NCBI RefSeq assembly: GCF_000826185.2
Contig: NZ_LN648873.1
Coordinates: 329,282-393,281 of the forward strand
Reading direction: 5' to 3'
Source of the DNA: Microbacterium gorillae
GTDB taxonomy: Bacteria; Actinomycetota; Actinomycetes; Actinomycetales; Microbacteriaceae
Length of the DNA: 64,000 bases
The translations under genes were made by a program, and so were the position numbers. The notes beneath the pieces are model-generated. The model ran no database searches. It saw only the letters and a list, made by a program, of their open reading frames with translations, and was not told the DNA's origin. Positions 43,394-52,644 of this stretch are shown one piece after another (position 1 is the first letter of the stretch; each line of letters opens with the position of its first letter).

Positions 43394-43919
43394 GCCACTC
43401 CTGCAGCGTCTCGCGTGCGGCGCGCGCGCCCGGTCGGCCGGGATTGTCCCGGAACCAGTCCAGCGCCGCGGTGGCGGCCTCCGGAAGGAGGCTCAGCAGC
43501 GCGGCGAGCGTCTCCGGATCGCCGGTGTCGGGGCGGGCGAGGTCGGCGACCGTGCGGGCCGGCGTGGTGATGTGCACGCCAGCCATCCGGACGAGGTCGG
43601 CCGGGAGGATCTGCAGATCCCGGTAGTCCAGGCGCCAGTCCGGGATCCGGTGCAGGCGGTGGGGACTGCAACGCTGCACCTCCCAGCGCGGCGGCGCTTC
43701 ATCCAGCGCGCCGTGCACCCACGCGGCGGTGCGGTGGGTTGCCGCCAGCACGTCGCCGAGGACCGGACGGAGTGAACGGGCGCGCATCCACGGGGTGTCG
43801 GGGGAGTCAGCGGCGAGGTAGCCCGCGCCGAGCTCGATGAGATGCCCGTCGAGCCGGGCTGCGGCGAGCTCCGTCGCGGAGAGTGCGTCATCCGGGAAGT
43901 ACACGAAGGTCATCGGCAC
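43380..43919 (-). CDS. AbiEi antitoxin-like / hypothetical protein
   Basis: A 179-residue protein without membrane segments. The segment [20 protein letters not shown] resembles the PARTVxDLA motif of AbiEi-type antitoxin and DUF559-associated N-terminal domains common in Actinobacteria, and [24 protein letters not shown] fits the same context. No toxin gene lies beside it. The ATG is preceded by CACACT ending 6 nt upstream, perhaps a leaderless start. Function uncertain. Confidence 0.5.
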   Translation of the reverse strand: MPMTFVYFPDDALSATELAAARLDGHLIELGAGYLAADSPDTPWMRARSLRPVLGDVLAATHRTAAWVHGALDEAPPRWEVQRCSPHRLHRIPDWRLDYRDLQILPADLVRMAGVHITTPARTVADLARPDTGDPETLAALLSLLPEAATAALDWFRDNPGRPGARAARETLQEWLRTR

Positions 43920-44019
43920 AGTGTGAGTGCTGCCCGAGGTTCACTGTGCGGTTCTCCACACGGCCGGACACGGCACCGGCCCCGGATCCGAGGATTCGGG
44001 GCCGGTCGTCACCGTGGGG

Positions 44020-45795
44020 TCAGCCGATGGCCTTCAGCCACGCGCGGCGGGCGTCGAGGGCCTCCTGGGCCTCCTTCGCCGCCTTCGCGTCGCCGGAGGC
44101 CTTCGCGGCATCGAGCTCGGACTCGAGCTTTTCGATCGCCTCGGCCAGCTGTGCGGCCATGCCGGTCGCGCGGGCCTTCGTCTCCGGGTTGTTCTTCTTC
44201 CAGTCGACGTCCTCGCGCGAGCGGAGCGCCTGCTCGATCTTGCGCATGTCGTCGTCGAGGGCACGCTCACGGTCGCGCGGGAAGATGCGGCCGACCTCGT
44301 CCCAGCGACGCTGGATGTCGGTCAGCAACTGACGGGCCTTGCGCAGGTCGCTCTCGTCCGGCACCTTCGCGGCCTCGACGAGCAGCGCCTTGCGGGCCTC
44401 GATGCGCGGCTCGGACTCGGCCTGCTCGGCGGCGTCGCGCTCAGAGCGTGCGCCGTAGAGCGCGTCTCCGGCCGCCTTGAAGCGGGCCCAGAGGGCGTCG
44501 TCGGCCTTGCGTCCGGCACGTCCGGCGCGCTTCCAGTCGTCCAGGAGCGAACGGTAGGCGGGGATGCCCTCCTCGCCGCGGGAGACGAGCGCCTCGGCGC
44601 GGTCGACGAGCTTCGCCTTCGCGTCGCGGGCCGTCTTGTGCGTCTCATCCAACTTGGAGAAGAACTCGCGGCGGGCCTTCTCGACCGTGCTGCGGGCGGT
44701 GCGGAATCGCTTCCACAGCTCCTGCGCGGACGACTTCGGCAGGCGAGGACCCGTGGACTGGTGCTCCTGCCAGGCGGTGAACAGGTCGTTCAGGTCGGCG
44801 GACGTCTGCTTCCATTGCACCGTCTCGGGGTCCCGGGCGGCGAGCGCCTCGGCCTTCTCGACGATGCCGGTGCGGAAGGTGACGGCCTCGGCGACGGCCT
44901 CGCGGGCCGCCTGCGCCTCTTCGGCGGTCGCCGTGCTGAGGACGGCGACAAGAGCCTCGAGTCGATCCGTGAGGGTCTTGAGGTCTCCGACGGCCGCGGC
45001 GCCGTCGAGCTCACCGAGCAGGTGCTTGGCCTGGCTTGTGAGGTCGGAGGCCGAGCTGCCACCGGCGGAGTGCCGCTGGACGAGGTTGTTGACCTTGAAC
45101 GCGAGCTCGTCATACTTCCGCTTGAAGTAGGCCAGAGCCTCGGCGGGCGTGCCGTCCGGGTACTGACCGACGACGCGCCATTCCTCGCCCTCGCGGACGG
45201 ACACGGTGCCCTCGTCGTCGACCCGACCCCACTCCTCGGCGGGAGCGACCGGTGCGGCGCTGCGGGGACGCATCGCGGCCGGCGACGGGCGCGGGCCCGG
45301 TGCGGGAGTCGGCGACGGTGCGGCGTCGTCGGCTGCCGGAGTCTCGGCGGCCGGAGTGTTCTCGGCGGGAGCCTCGTCGGGCGGCCGGGGGTCCCCCGCG
45401 GGGGGGGGGGCTCCGGGGGGGGGGGGGTCGTCCGCCGGCCGCGGCTCGTCGCCGGGGGGGGGGTCGCCCCCCGCGGGGGGGCGCGGCGGAGTGGTCTCGG
45501 CGGGAGCCTCGTCGGCGGCCGGGGTCTCCTCAGCGGCGGGAGTCTCCTCGGTGGCGGGGGTCTCGTCAGCAGCCGGCGTCTCGTCAGCGGCAGGAGTCTC
45601 CTCAGCGGCGGGAGCCTCGTCGGCGGCGGGAGTCTCCTCGGTGGCGGGAGTCTCTTCGGTCGCCGGCGCTTCGGACGTCGGCGCCGCGGTCACGTCGTCG
45701 GTGCCGGTCGGCTCGGTCTCGGCCGCCGCGGTGTTCGCGGTGGGCTCCTCGGCCGGTTCCGGAGCGGAGTTCGGGGTGGATTCGGTGACAGACAA
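44020..45795 (-). CDS. DUF349 domain-containing protein
   Basis: A 591-residue largely coiled-coil protein with several DUF349 repeats after about residue 185 (for example LWKRFRTARSTVEKARREFF and LWARFKAAGDALYGARSERD). The first ~150 residues are low-complexity Ala/Glu/Pro/Thr (many EETPAADE units). Within that part four G-runs of 7 to 13 nt on the plus strand give a Pro/Gly-rich stretch unlike the repeats around it. TTG start with AAGGAG 6 nt upstream. DUF349 proteins are conserved in Actinobacteria next to rarA; function unknown. Confidence 0.82.
   Translation of the reverse strand: MSVTESTPNSAPEPAEEPTANTAAAETEPTGTDDVTAAPTSEAPATEETPATEETPAADEAPAAEETPAADETPAADETPATEETPAAEETPAADEAPAETTPPRPPAGGDPPPGDEPRPADDPPPPGAPPPAGDPRPPDEAPAENTPAAETPAADDAAPSPTPAPGPRPSPAAMRPRSAAPVAPAEEWGRVDDEGTVSVREGEEWRVVGQYPDGTPAEALAYFKRKYDELAFKVNNLVQRHSAGGSSASDLTSQAKHLLGELDGAAAVGDLKTLTDRLEALVAVLSTATAEEAQAAREAVAEAVTFRTGIVEKAEALAARDPETVQWKQTSADLNDLFTAWQEHQSTGPRLPKSSAQELWKRFRTARSTVEKARREFFSKLDETHKTARDAKAKLVDRAEALVSRGEEGIPAYRSLLDDWKRAGRAGRKADDALWARFKAAGDALYGARSERDAAEQAESEPRIEARKALLVEAAKVPDESDLRKARQLLTDIQRRWDEVGRIFPRDRERALDDDMRKIEQALRSREDVDWKKNNPETKARATGMAAQLAEAIEKLESELDAAKASGDAKAAKEAQEALDARRAWLKAIG
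45400..45481. repeat. Cluster of poly-G runs inside the DUF349 gene
   Basis: Runs of 11, 13, 10 and 7 G within about 80 bp, interrupting the regular GAG/GCC-type repeat of the gene. They may be real low-complexity DNA or a sequencing error region. Confidence 0.85.
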
Positions 45796-45877
45796 GGTGT
45801 ACTCCTTACGCGGCGTGGCCGTGTGGAGGCGGGAAAGGACGCAACCAGCCTAATACGCGCGGACCCCCGCGCGAGGG

Positions 45878-46210
45878 TCACTCCGCGGTGGACGACTCCG
45901 GTTCCGGTGTCGGGGAGCTCTCGGGCGCCGTCGTCGGCGTCGATTCCGGGGTGGGCAGGACCGTGGTCGTGCTCGTCGGTGAGACCGTGGGCACCGGCTT
46001 TCCCGGGCCGACACCGAAATACACGGCCTGGCCGACGATGGCGCCGACGACGATCACGCCGCCCACGATTCCGGCGATGATGTTGTCGCGGCGGCGACGG
46101 GATACGGCCTCGCTGTGCATGCGCTCCCGGGCCTCGTACACCCGAGCGCGCTCGCGCTGGACGCGGGCCGCGTGCTCCTTGCCCGCTCCCGCCTTGTTTG
46201 TCGACGCCAC
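45878..46210 (-). CDS. Small single-span membrane protein
   Basis: A 110-residue protein: basic, charged N-terminus (RVQRERARVYEARERMHSEAVSRRRRD), one membrane helix (IIAGIVGGVIVVGAIVGQAVYF) and an outer Pro/Thr/Ser-rich tail. GTG start with GGAGGTGG upstream. Homologues of similar shape accompany DUF349 genes in related genomes; function unknown. Confidence 0.7.
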   Translation of the reverse strand: MASTNKAGAGKEHAARVQRERARVYEARERMHSEAVSRRRRDNIIAGIVGGVIVVGAIVGQAVYFGVGPGKPVPTVSPTSTTTVLPTPESTPTTAPESSPTPEPESSTAE

Positions 46211-46341
46211 GCGCCACCTCCACAGAGAAGCCTCATGCGCGTGCGCGCACTGCGGACGATCCTACGGAGGCGTCGGGTCCGGACAAAACCGTGGGTTTCC
46301 GATGGGACCGGGGTGTCGGCATCGCGGACTAGCCTGGAACG

Positions 46342-47661
46342 GTGAACCGACCGACCGCGCTGCACCAGGGGCAGACTCCGCTCGCGGTTCGCATGCGTCC
46401 GACGTCGCTGGATGAAGTCGCGGGGCAGCAGCATCTCCTGCGCCCCGGTTCGCCTCTGGTGAAGCTCGCGGATCCGGAAGCGGCGGCCGGCGCGGTGTCG
46501 GTGATCCTCTGGGGACCACCCGGGACCGGCAAGACGACGCTGGCGCAGGCGATCGCGCGCTCGTCCGGGCGGCGGTTCGTCGAGCTGTCCGCCGTCACGG
46601 CGGGCGTCAAGGACGTCCGCGAGGTGATGAAGGAGGCGCTCGACCAGCGCGACCTCTATGGTCGGTCCACGATCCTCTTCCTCGACGAGATCCATCGCTT
46701 CACGAAAGCGCAGCAGGACGCACTGCTGCCGGGCGTCGAGAACGGGTGGGTGATTCTCATCGCGGCGACGACCGAGAACCCGTCGTTCTCGGTGATCTCG
46801 CCGCTCCTTTCCCGCTCGCTCCTGCTGACGCTGCAGCAGTTGACCGACGAGGACCTCACGATGCTGCTGCGGCGTGCCGTGGAGGATCCGCGTGGTCTGC
46901 ACGGCACCGTCGCGGTGGACGATGACGCCTATGAGGCGCTGGTGCGGCTCGCGTCCGGTGATGCGCGGCGGGCGCTGACCGGGCTGGAGGCGGCGGCCGC
47001 GGTCGCGGAGGCCGACGAGGGGGAGACGCCGCGGGTCACGGCGGACGTCGTCGCTCAGGCCGTCGACCGGGCGTTGCTGCGGTACGACCGCCAGGGCGAT
47101 GAGCACTATGACGTGATCAGTGCGTTCATCAAGTCCATTCGCGGTTCCGATCCGGATGCCGCGGTGCACTACCTCGCCCGGATGATCGAGGCGGGGGAGG
47201 ACCCGCGCTTCATCGCGCGGCGGCTGGTGATCTCCGCGGCCGAGGACGTCGGGCTCGCTGACCCGCATGCCCTCACGGTCGCCGTGGCGGCTGCGGATGC
47301 GGTTGCGTTCATCGGTATGCCGGAAGGGCGCATCCCGCTGGCCGAGGCGACGATCTACCTCGCCACGACAGCGAAGTCGAACGCGGCGTATGTCGCCATC
47401 GACGCCGCGATCGCCGATGTCCGCGGGGGCGGGTTCGGGCGGGTGCCGAAGCACTTGCGGGATGCGCACTATCCCGGGGCGAAGCGGCTCGGGCACGGCA
47501 AGGGGTATGTGTACCCGCACGATTCGGAGATCGGCATCTCGCCGCAGCAGTATCTGCCCGACGAACTCGTCGGCCGGCGCTACTACGATCCGAAGCCCCT
47601 GGGCGCGGAGCGTGACGTGCAGGCGCGTTTGGAGAAGATCCGCCGCATTCTCGAAGGCTGA
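46342..47661 (+). CDS. rarA: Replication-associated recombination protein RarA (MgsA)
   Basis: A 439-residue AAA+ ATPase related to clamp loaders and RuvB: Walker [10 protein letters not shown], Walker [10 protein letters not shown], sensor [17 protein letters not shown], and a C-terminal tetramerisation domain ([40 protein letters not shown]). It acts at stalled replication forks. The GTG start is leaderless, with -10 TAGCCT ending 6 nt upstream. In relatives rpsD normally follows; here nearly 6 kb intervene. Confidence 0.95.
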   Translation: MNRPTALHQGQTPLAVRMRPTSLDEVAGQQHLLRPGSPLVKLADPEAAAGAVSVILWGPPGTGKTTLAQAIARSSGRRFVELSAVTAGVKDVREVMKEALDQRDLYGRSTILFLDEIHRFTKAQQDALLPGVENGWVILIAATTENPSFSVISPLLSRSLLLTLQQLTDEDLTMLLRRAVEDPRGLHGTVAVDDDAYEALVRLASGDARRALTGLEAAAAVAEADEGETPRVTADVVAQAVDRALLRYDRQGDEHYDVISAFIKSIRGSDPDAAVHYLARMIEAGEDPRFIARRLVISAAEDVGLADPHALTVAVAAADAVAFIGMPEGRIPLAEATIYLATTAKSNAAYVAIDAAIADVRGGGFGRVPKHLRDAHYPGAKRLGHGKGYVYPHDSEIGISPQQYLPDELVGRRYYDPKPLGAERDVQARLEKIRRILEG

Positions 47662-47805
47662 GTGATGCGCTCTCGGCGCCGAGCGCGGACGCGGCGTCGG
47701 GGTGGTCTGCATCAGGCCCCCGGGACGTTGAGCGGTCCTTCTCGTGCGGCGGCAGAGGACGATGCGGATCACGCGGATGGTGCCGTCGGTCCGTGGGGTC
47801 GCGGG
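47662..47805. other. Spacer after rarA
   Basis: No gene seen. The GTTGAGCGG block at 47731 is a degenerate form of the repeat core seen in both elements. Confidence 0.4.
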
Positions 47806-47812
47806 TGCCGTT

Positions 47813-48092
47813 GAGCTGGCGTCAGCGAGACGAAGGGCCGCTCGGTGCGTGGCGGAGTTGTTCGTCTCGCGTTCCAGCGTGGTTGGGTTCATTTCGCTTG
47901 AGACGACACGGGCTGGGCGGATGGTGCCGTTCATGCGTCGGCGCGCGGTTCTCGGGGTGGTTGCGTCGGGTGCGCTCGGGGTGCCGTGGGTGGGTTCCGT
48001 CTGGCGCTGCGGGTTCCGGCGGCGTTGCGTTTTCGGCTTAAGACCGCCCGTCATGGGGCGGCTCACGTCGCCGGGTCGCTTCCCTGAAGTGG
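47813..48092 (+). repeat. Left-arm repeat unit 1 of element B
   Basis: A ~280-bp block starting GAGCTGGCGTCAGCGAGACG and containing CTTAAG near its end; repeated 330 bp downstream with scattered differences. Confidence 0.85.
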
Positions 48093-48142
48093 ACTTCGTG
48101 ATGCCGGTCGCCATCTCACCAGCGATCGCCGTCCCGGTTGGT

Positions 48143-48422
48143 GAGCTGGCGTCAGCGAGACGAAGGGTCGCTCGGTGCGTGGCGGAGTTGTTCGTCTCAC
48201 GTTCCAGCGTGGTTGGGTTCATTTCGCTTGAGACGACACGGGTTGTCGGGGTGGTTGGGTTCACGCGTCGGCGCGCGGATTGCGGGGTGGTTGCGTCGGG
48301 CGCGCTCGGGGTGCCGTGGGCCGGTTCCGTGTGGCGCTGCGGGTTCCGGCATGGGTGCGTTTTCGGCTTAAGGCTGCCCGTCATGGATCGGCTCACGTCG
48401 CCGGGTCGCGTCCCTGGGGTGG
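48143..48422 (+). repeat. Left-arm repeat unit 2 of element B
   Basis: Direct repeat of the previous unit at an offset of exactly 330 bp; element A has a single related unit (about 33257-33525). Confidence 0.85.
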
Positions 48423-48605
48423 CCGCAGTGATGGTGGTCGCCATCTCCCTACCGGTCGCCATCTCCCTACCGGTATCAGTCGAGGCTCTTGTCGCCCTCC
48501 CAGTACCGCTGGGCGCGCCGATCGCGGTGGTTGAGCGAGCGTCAGCGGGACGAAGCGTCGCAGGGTGTGGGGTGGGAGCGGTGTGGGCGAAGTTCTCCCT
48601 ACGCA

Positions 48606-49997
48606 TCACGCACCCCGCTTCGGTCGGCCCGTGGCGCGTGGGCCGGTGGGTTGCCAGGATTTCGTGGGGTCGATCCAGTCCGGTGGTCGGACTTCGGGGA
48701 CGCCGTCGTTCATGCGGATGTCCCAGCCCATGCGGTCGATGAATCGGTGGTGGTGCCAGCAGATCAGCACCCCGTTATCGACGTCCGTCTGACCGCCGTT
48801 GGACCATTCCTTCACGTGGTGGATTTCACACCACCGTGCCGGGGTGTGGCATCCCGGGATGACGCAGGACCGGTCCCGGGCGCTGATCGCACGGCGTTGG
48901 TCGGTGTTGAAGACGCGCTTGTCGATGGTGAGCTTGACGATCCGTCCGGTGGCGGCGGTGGTGAGGTGCTGGATGGTGCCACAGCATCCGACGTGCTTCG
49001 CCGCGGCGAACGGCACCGGCACATCCGTCCCGGTGCCATCGGCTCCGGGGATCGTGGCCCACCCCTGTCCGGCACGAACGGTGTCTTCGGTCGCGTGGAT
49101 CACGAGGACCGGGGCGCCGCCACCATTGGTCGGCATGTCCGGAGCGTTCGGGACGGCGGCGAGGATGGTGCCGAGCGCGTCGTGGTTGCGCTGAGCCATG
49201 CTCCGCACATCCGCATTCTCGTCCGACTCGTCGGTGGGCCGGAACTTCACCCCGGCGGGCTGGCCGTGCGGGTTGTTGATCGAATCCAGCAACACCGAGA
49301 GTGCACCGGCAACATCAGGGACGAGCTGACCGGTGATCGGCACGAGCTCATTGCGCTTGACCCCGAGCCGGAGCGCCCGACCCCGGAAAGCCTTCTCCTC
49401 TTCGTCTTCGGAACCCGTGAGGTTGAGGTCTGTGGCCAGTCGGAGGGAGAGGTCGCGGACGGTGTCACACATCACCGGGGCACCAGTCGTCGTGGTCATC
49501 GCGGCGAGAACCTGGTCAACCTCCGCGAGATCAGTCGCGTCGACGCGATCCTTGATCTCCCGAAACGGCCGTGTCGCGGCTTCAAGGCCGTCGGCGCCGA
49601 TGGCACCAGTGGTCAGTGCGTCGCGCAGGGCGGGGAACTCGGCCGGCTTCTGCTCACCCGAGGACAACACCCGAGCGGGCCTGATCGTCGCCGCGAGCCG
49701 GCTCCATCGCTTGACGGTGGTGGGTGCCGCGCCGGTGGTGCGTTGCATCACTTCGTTCGAGGAGCGGCAGTCGCTCGAAACGTCGAAGCGCTCCGCCGTG
49801 GCGGAGCGCTTCTCGATGACACCGGTGCCGATCACCAGGGTGGCTTCAACCTGCCGGTAGAGGTCTCCGACTCCGATCAGGAACCCGAGCATGTCGTCCC
49901 GGTCGGCCGTGTCGAGGGTGCCGGAGGCGAGGATGGAGCGGAGGTCGGCGACGGCGTGTGCCATCGTTTCCCGGGTCCGTTCCATCGTGGTGTTCAT
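48606..49997 (-). CDS. DUF222 / HNH endonuclease family protein, element B
   Basis: A 463-residue near-twin of the element A protein, with the same DUF222 and HNH parts (CVIPGCHTPARWCEIHHVKEW, GVLICWHHHRFID) and the same leaderless start context (TAAAAT ending 7 nt before ATG). Most differences lie in residues 90-330, mostly conservative, and DNA differences are often silent, which suggests both copies have been under selection rather than decaying. Confidence 0.9.
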   Translation of the reverse strand: MNTTMERTRETMAHAVADLRSILASGTLDTADRDDMLGFLIGVGDLYRQVEATLVIGTGVIEKRSATAERFDVSSDCRSSNEVMQRTTGAAPTTVKRWSRLAATIRPARVLSSGEQKPAEFPALRDALTTGAIGADGLEAATRPFREIKDRVDATDLAEVDQVLAAMTTTTGAPVMCDTVRDLSLRLATDLNLTGSEDEEEKAFRGRALRLGVKRNELVPITGQLVPDVAGALSVLLDSINNPHGQPAGVKFRPTDESDENADVRSMAQRNHDALGTILAAVPNAPDMPTNGGGAPVLVIHATEDTVRAGQGWATIPGADGTGTDVPVPFAAAKHVGCCGTIQHLTTAATGRIVKLTIDKRVFNTDQRRAISARDRSCVIPGCHTPARWCEIHHVKEWSNGGQTDVDNGVLICWHHHRFIDRMGWDIRMNDGVPEVRPPDWIDPTKSWQPTGPRATGRPKRGA

Positions 49998-50440
49998 AAC
50001 CCATATTTTACGCCGGGGCACCGACATTGGACGTTGAATACCCCAGGCTGTGGATGGATTTCAGTCTGTGGAGATGAGGTTTCTCTCACCCCGATCCAGC
50101 CACCCATCTCCCCGTCTTTCGCCTCGCTGACGCTCGCCCAACGACCGAGGCGGAGGGAGCCCGCACTGGCCTCACCCGGCCCGGAATGGGGCACCGAACG
50201 CGGATCGCGAGACGGCGTCCGGAACGCATCCATCCGCCGGGCAGTCTTAAGCCGAAACCCAGCCACCCCGACCCTCGAAGCGCGGCGCGAAGAGAACGCG
50301 CAGTGACGAGCGCACCCGACCCCGCCACTCTCGGATCCGCGCGCCGACAGGAGAACGCGACCGTCCCGAGAACCCGTGTCGTCATAAGCCAGAAGGAGCC
50401 GAGCACGCTGGAACGCGAGGTGTCCACACCCCTGTCCCGA

Positions 50441-50639
50441 CAATCAGAACCCCGGCACCGAGCGCACCCAGCCCGGCCGTTCCGAGATCCGCGCCCCGCA
50501 ACCATCCACACGACTCGCGCCGTATCAGGCGAAGAGACTCGGCCGTTTCGGCGACGCGACGAACCGCCACATATCTCGGGTGAGACGATCCCGCGACTCT
50601 CGACACTGACAAAGAAGAACGTCAAGGCTCGGGGGAGAC
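50441..50639. other. Spacer between element B and lipoprotein 1
   Basis: No gene seen. Degenerate arm-like sequence may continue here; a ribosome-binding site GGGGGAG sits at the end. Confidence 0.4.
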
Positions 50640-51584
50640 ATGCGACGGTTTGTGATCACATCGCTGGTGCTGGTGACGGCAGGTGCACTCGCCTCAGCAT
50701 GTGCCGGCGCCGCAGGCGCCGCACACACCGCAGGCGCTGCGCAAGGCCCCGGGACACCGCACGGATCCGAGGCGACGCAGAACGGACTCGTCACGACGCA
50801 GTTCCCGGTGATGGTGCTCGACACCGGAGATGGGCCGCAGCTCTGCCTCGGTGCGGTGGCGGATTCCTACCCGCCGCAGTGCGGGGGTCCGGCGCTGATC
50901 GGGTGGGATTGGGCCGAGTGGGAGGGCGCCTACACGCTCGTCGACAACGTGATCGACCCGACCTCACGGGATCTGCCGGTCCTGGATGACCGCTTCGGGG
51001 AGTTCGTCGTGACCGGAACCTACGACGCGGACGCGTTCGCGCTGACGGTGGTCAGCGCCGTCCCTGCGAAGGAATGGACGGTGCCCCGCCCGTCGCCGGT
51101 CCACGCCTTCGAGACTCCGTGCGCGGAGCCGAGCGGCGGCTGGCTGGTGCTCGATCCGGCCCGCACGACATCGCAGACGTTGGACATGGCGGAGCAGATG
51201 GTCCGCGCACTCCCGGACTACGTGACCTCCTGGGCGGACGACCGAACGGGCGTCGAAGGGACCTCGGGACCGCTTCGCACGATCTTCAATGTGCGCGTCA
51301 CCGGGGACCCGGCCGTGGCCGAGGCCGCCGTCCGAGAGGTGTGGGGCGGGATGCTCTGCGTCAGCACGGGGAGGTACACGGCTGCGGAGCTCGAGAGCCT
51401 CAGTCAGGAGATGGCGGCCCGGGTGGATAGGCGTGACCTCCTCGGCGTCGGAACCATCGGGACGAACGCCGTGGTCCGGCTCTCTGTCATCATCGACCCG
51501 GACCGCGCACTGCAGACCGAACTCGACGAGACCTACGGCGTCGGGGTCGTGGACGTGCAACCGGCGCTGCGCCCGGTCGTTTGA
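50640..51584 (+). CDS. Predicted lipoprotein, paralogue 1
   Basis: A 314-residue exported protein with lipobox LASAC (cysteine near residue 21). Not recognised. It shares a pattern with its neighbour: DGPQLCLG, YPPQCGG, LIGWDW, GEFVVTGTYD, FNVRVTGDPAVAEAAVREVWGGMLCVSTG. The cysteines in the first block and in GGMLC may form disulphides outside the cell. GGGGGAG precedes the ATG. Directly beside element B and outside the usual core gene order, so probably accessory. Confidence 0.72.
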   Translation: MRRFVITSLVLVTAGALASACAGAAGAAHTAGAAQGPGTPHGSEATQNGLVTTQFPVMVLDTGDGPQLCLGAVADSYPPQCGGPALIGWDWAEWEGAYTLVDNVIDPTSRDLPVLDDRFGEFVVTGTYDADAFALTVVSAVPAKEWTVPRPSPVHAFETPCAEPSGGWLVLDPARTTSQTLDMAEQMVRALPDYVTSWADDRTGVEGTSGPLRTIFNVRVTGDPAVAEAAVREVWGGMLCVSTGRYTAAELESLSQEMAARVDRRDLLGVGTIGTNAVVRLSVIIDPDRALQTELDETYGVGVVDVQPALRPVV

Positions 51585-51642
51585 CGGCGGCGCGGGCCGC
51601 CGCCCGCGCGAACACCTGCGGGTGAGAGAAGAAGGAGAAATC

Positions 51643-52623
51643 ATGCGGAGGATGCTGCTCGCGGTGCTGGTCACGCCGCTCGTGCTCGCAATCGCCGGTT
51701 GTGCGACGCTCGCCGCCGCCCCGGGCACAGCTCCGACGACGGCGTCGGCGGAGCCCACCGCACAGCGGCTGACCACGTCCGTACCGGTCACGGTTCTCGA
51801 GGCGAATGACGGCCCCCAGCTCTGCACGGGCATGATTCTCGACTCGTTGCCGCCCCAGTGCTCGGGTACCCGGCTCGAAGGGTGGAACTGGGACGACCAC
51901 GCGGGCCAGTTCTCCACCGCCGGTGGACTCGACGGGGCGACGGCCGTGCCGGACGTCGGTCCCCCGGTCGTGCGGTGGGGCGAGTTCGTCGTCACCGGGA
52001 CCTACGACCCGCAGCGGGACGTCCTGGCCGTCGACGAAGCGATACCGGCGTCCGAGGCGCCCGCGCCGACGCCCACGTCCGCACCGGCATCACCGGATTC
52101 CACCTTCCGCTCGCCCTGCCCGGCGCCGGCGGGTGGCTGGACCCTCGTGGACCCGAAGCGAGCGACCGATGCGGACCTCCAGCGTGCCGAGGAGACCGCG
52201 AACGGGTTGCCGAATCTGTCCGTGACCTGGGTCGACACCATCACGCTGGCGGACCCGACCCTCAGCGACCTCGAGGCGACCTACACCGACCCCGCCCGCA
52301 CGATCCTGAATGTGCGCGTGACCGCGGACCCCGCCGGAGCGGAGGCGGCGATGCGGGCCGTTTACGGCGGCATGCTGTGCATCTCCACCGGCGGACACGC
52401 GGCCGGTGAGCTGCAGCGGATCGCCGACGAACTCTGGGCGAACGCGAACAGCGGCACGCTCGGCTCGCCGGGTACGCGCCTGGAGTGGGCCACGCCGGAC
52501 GACCTGGCGGACCGTGTCGACGTCCAGGTCGTGTATGACGACGGTTCCCTGCAGGCCGATCTCGACGAGCGATACGGTGCCGGCGTCACGGTGGTCTCGT
52601 CCGTGCTGCAGCACGTCGGCTGA
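51643..52623 (+). CDS. Predicted lipoprotein, paralogue 2
   Basis: A 326-residue exported lipoprotein (lipobox AIAGC, cysteine near residue 20) paralogous to the gene 58 nt upstream: DGPQLCTG, LPPQCSG, LEGWNWDD, GEFVVTGTYD, LNVRVTADPAGAEAAMRAVYGGMLCISTG. Paralogue 2 has a Pro/Thr/Ala linker around residues 130-145 that paralogue 1 lacks. GAAGGAGA precedes the ATG. The pair probably forms an operon created by tandem duplication; function unknown. Confidence 0.74.
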   Translation: MRRMLLAVLVTPLVLAIAGCATLAAAPGTAPTTASAEPTAQRLTTSVPVTVLEANDGPQLCTGMILDSLPPQCSGTRLEGWNWDDHAGQFSTAGGLDGATAVPDVGPPVVRWGEFVVTGTYDPQRDVLAVDEAIPASEAPAPTPTSAPASPDSTFRSPCPAPAGGWTLVDPKRATDADLQRAEETANGLPNLSVTWVDTITLADPTLSDLEATYTDPARTILNVRVTADPAGAEAAMRAVYGGMLCISTGGHAAGELQRIADELWANANSGTLGSPGTRLEWATPDDLADRVDVQVVYDDGSLQADLDERYGAGVTVVSSVLQHVG

Positions 52624-52644
52624 CGACACGCGAGCGCCGGTGCG

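Larger units (their letters stand above)
47806..50440. mobile_element. Repeat element B: DUF222-HNH gene with inverted flanking arms
   Basis: Second copy of the unit seen at 33.2-35.3 kb. The left arm runs to 48605 and contains a 330-bp-offset direct duplication plus GTTGAGCGAGCGTCAGCG at 48530. The right arm (from 49998) has the inverse CGCTGACGCTCGCCCAAC at 50125 (17 of 18 match), inverted CTTAAG at 50246 and further inverted blocks to about 50440. It lies between rarA and rpsD. Ends are approximate; no transposase or target duplication found. Confidence 0.6.

Noticed and set aside
43380..43919. Complete toxin-antitoxin pair
   Set aside because: Only an AbiEi-like fragment motif is present and no toxin-like gene lies next to it.
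46054..48609. An 851-codon minus-strand frame
   Set aside because: It runs antisense through rarA and across the repeat arm of element B; the Thr/Pro/Arg-rich translation has no domain or start signal.
47744..48742. A 332-codon plus-strand frame over the duplicated arm of element B
   Set aside because: It exists because the 330-bp repeat period is a multiple of three; no ribosome-binding site, no recognisable protein.
50186..50989. A 267-codon plus-strand frame
   Set aside because: It starts in the right arm of element B and runs out of frame into the lipoprotein gene, which has signal peptide and ribosome-binding site in another frame.
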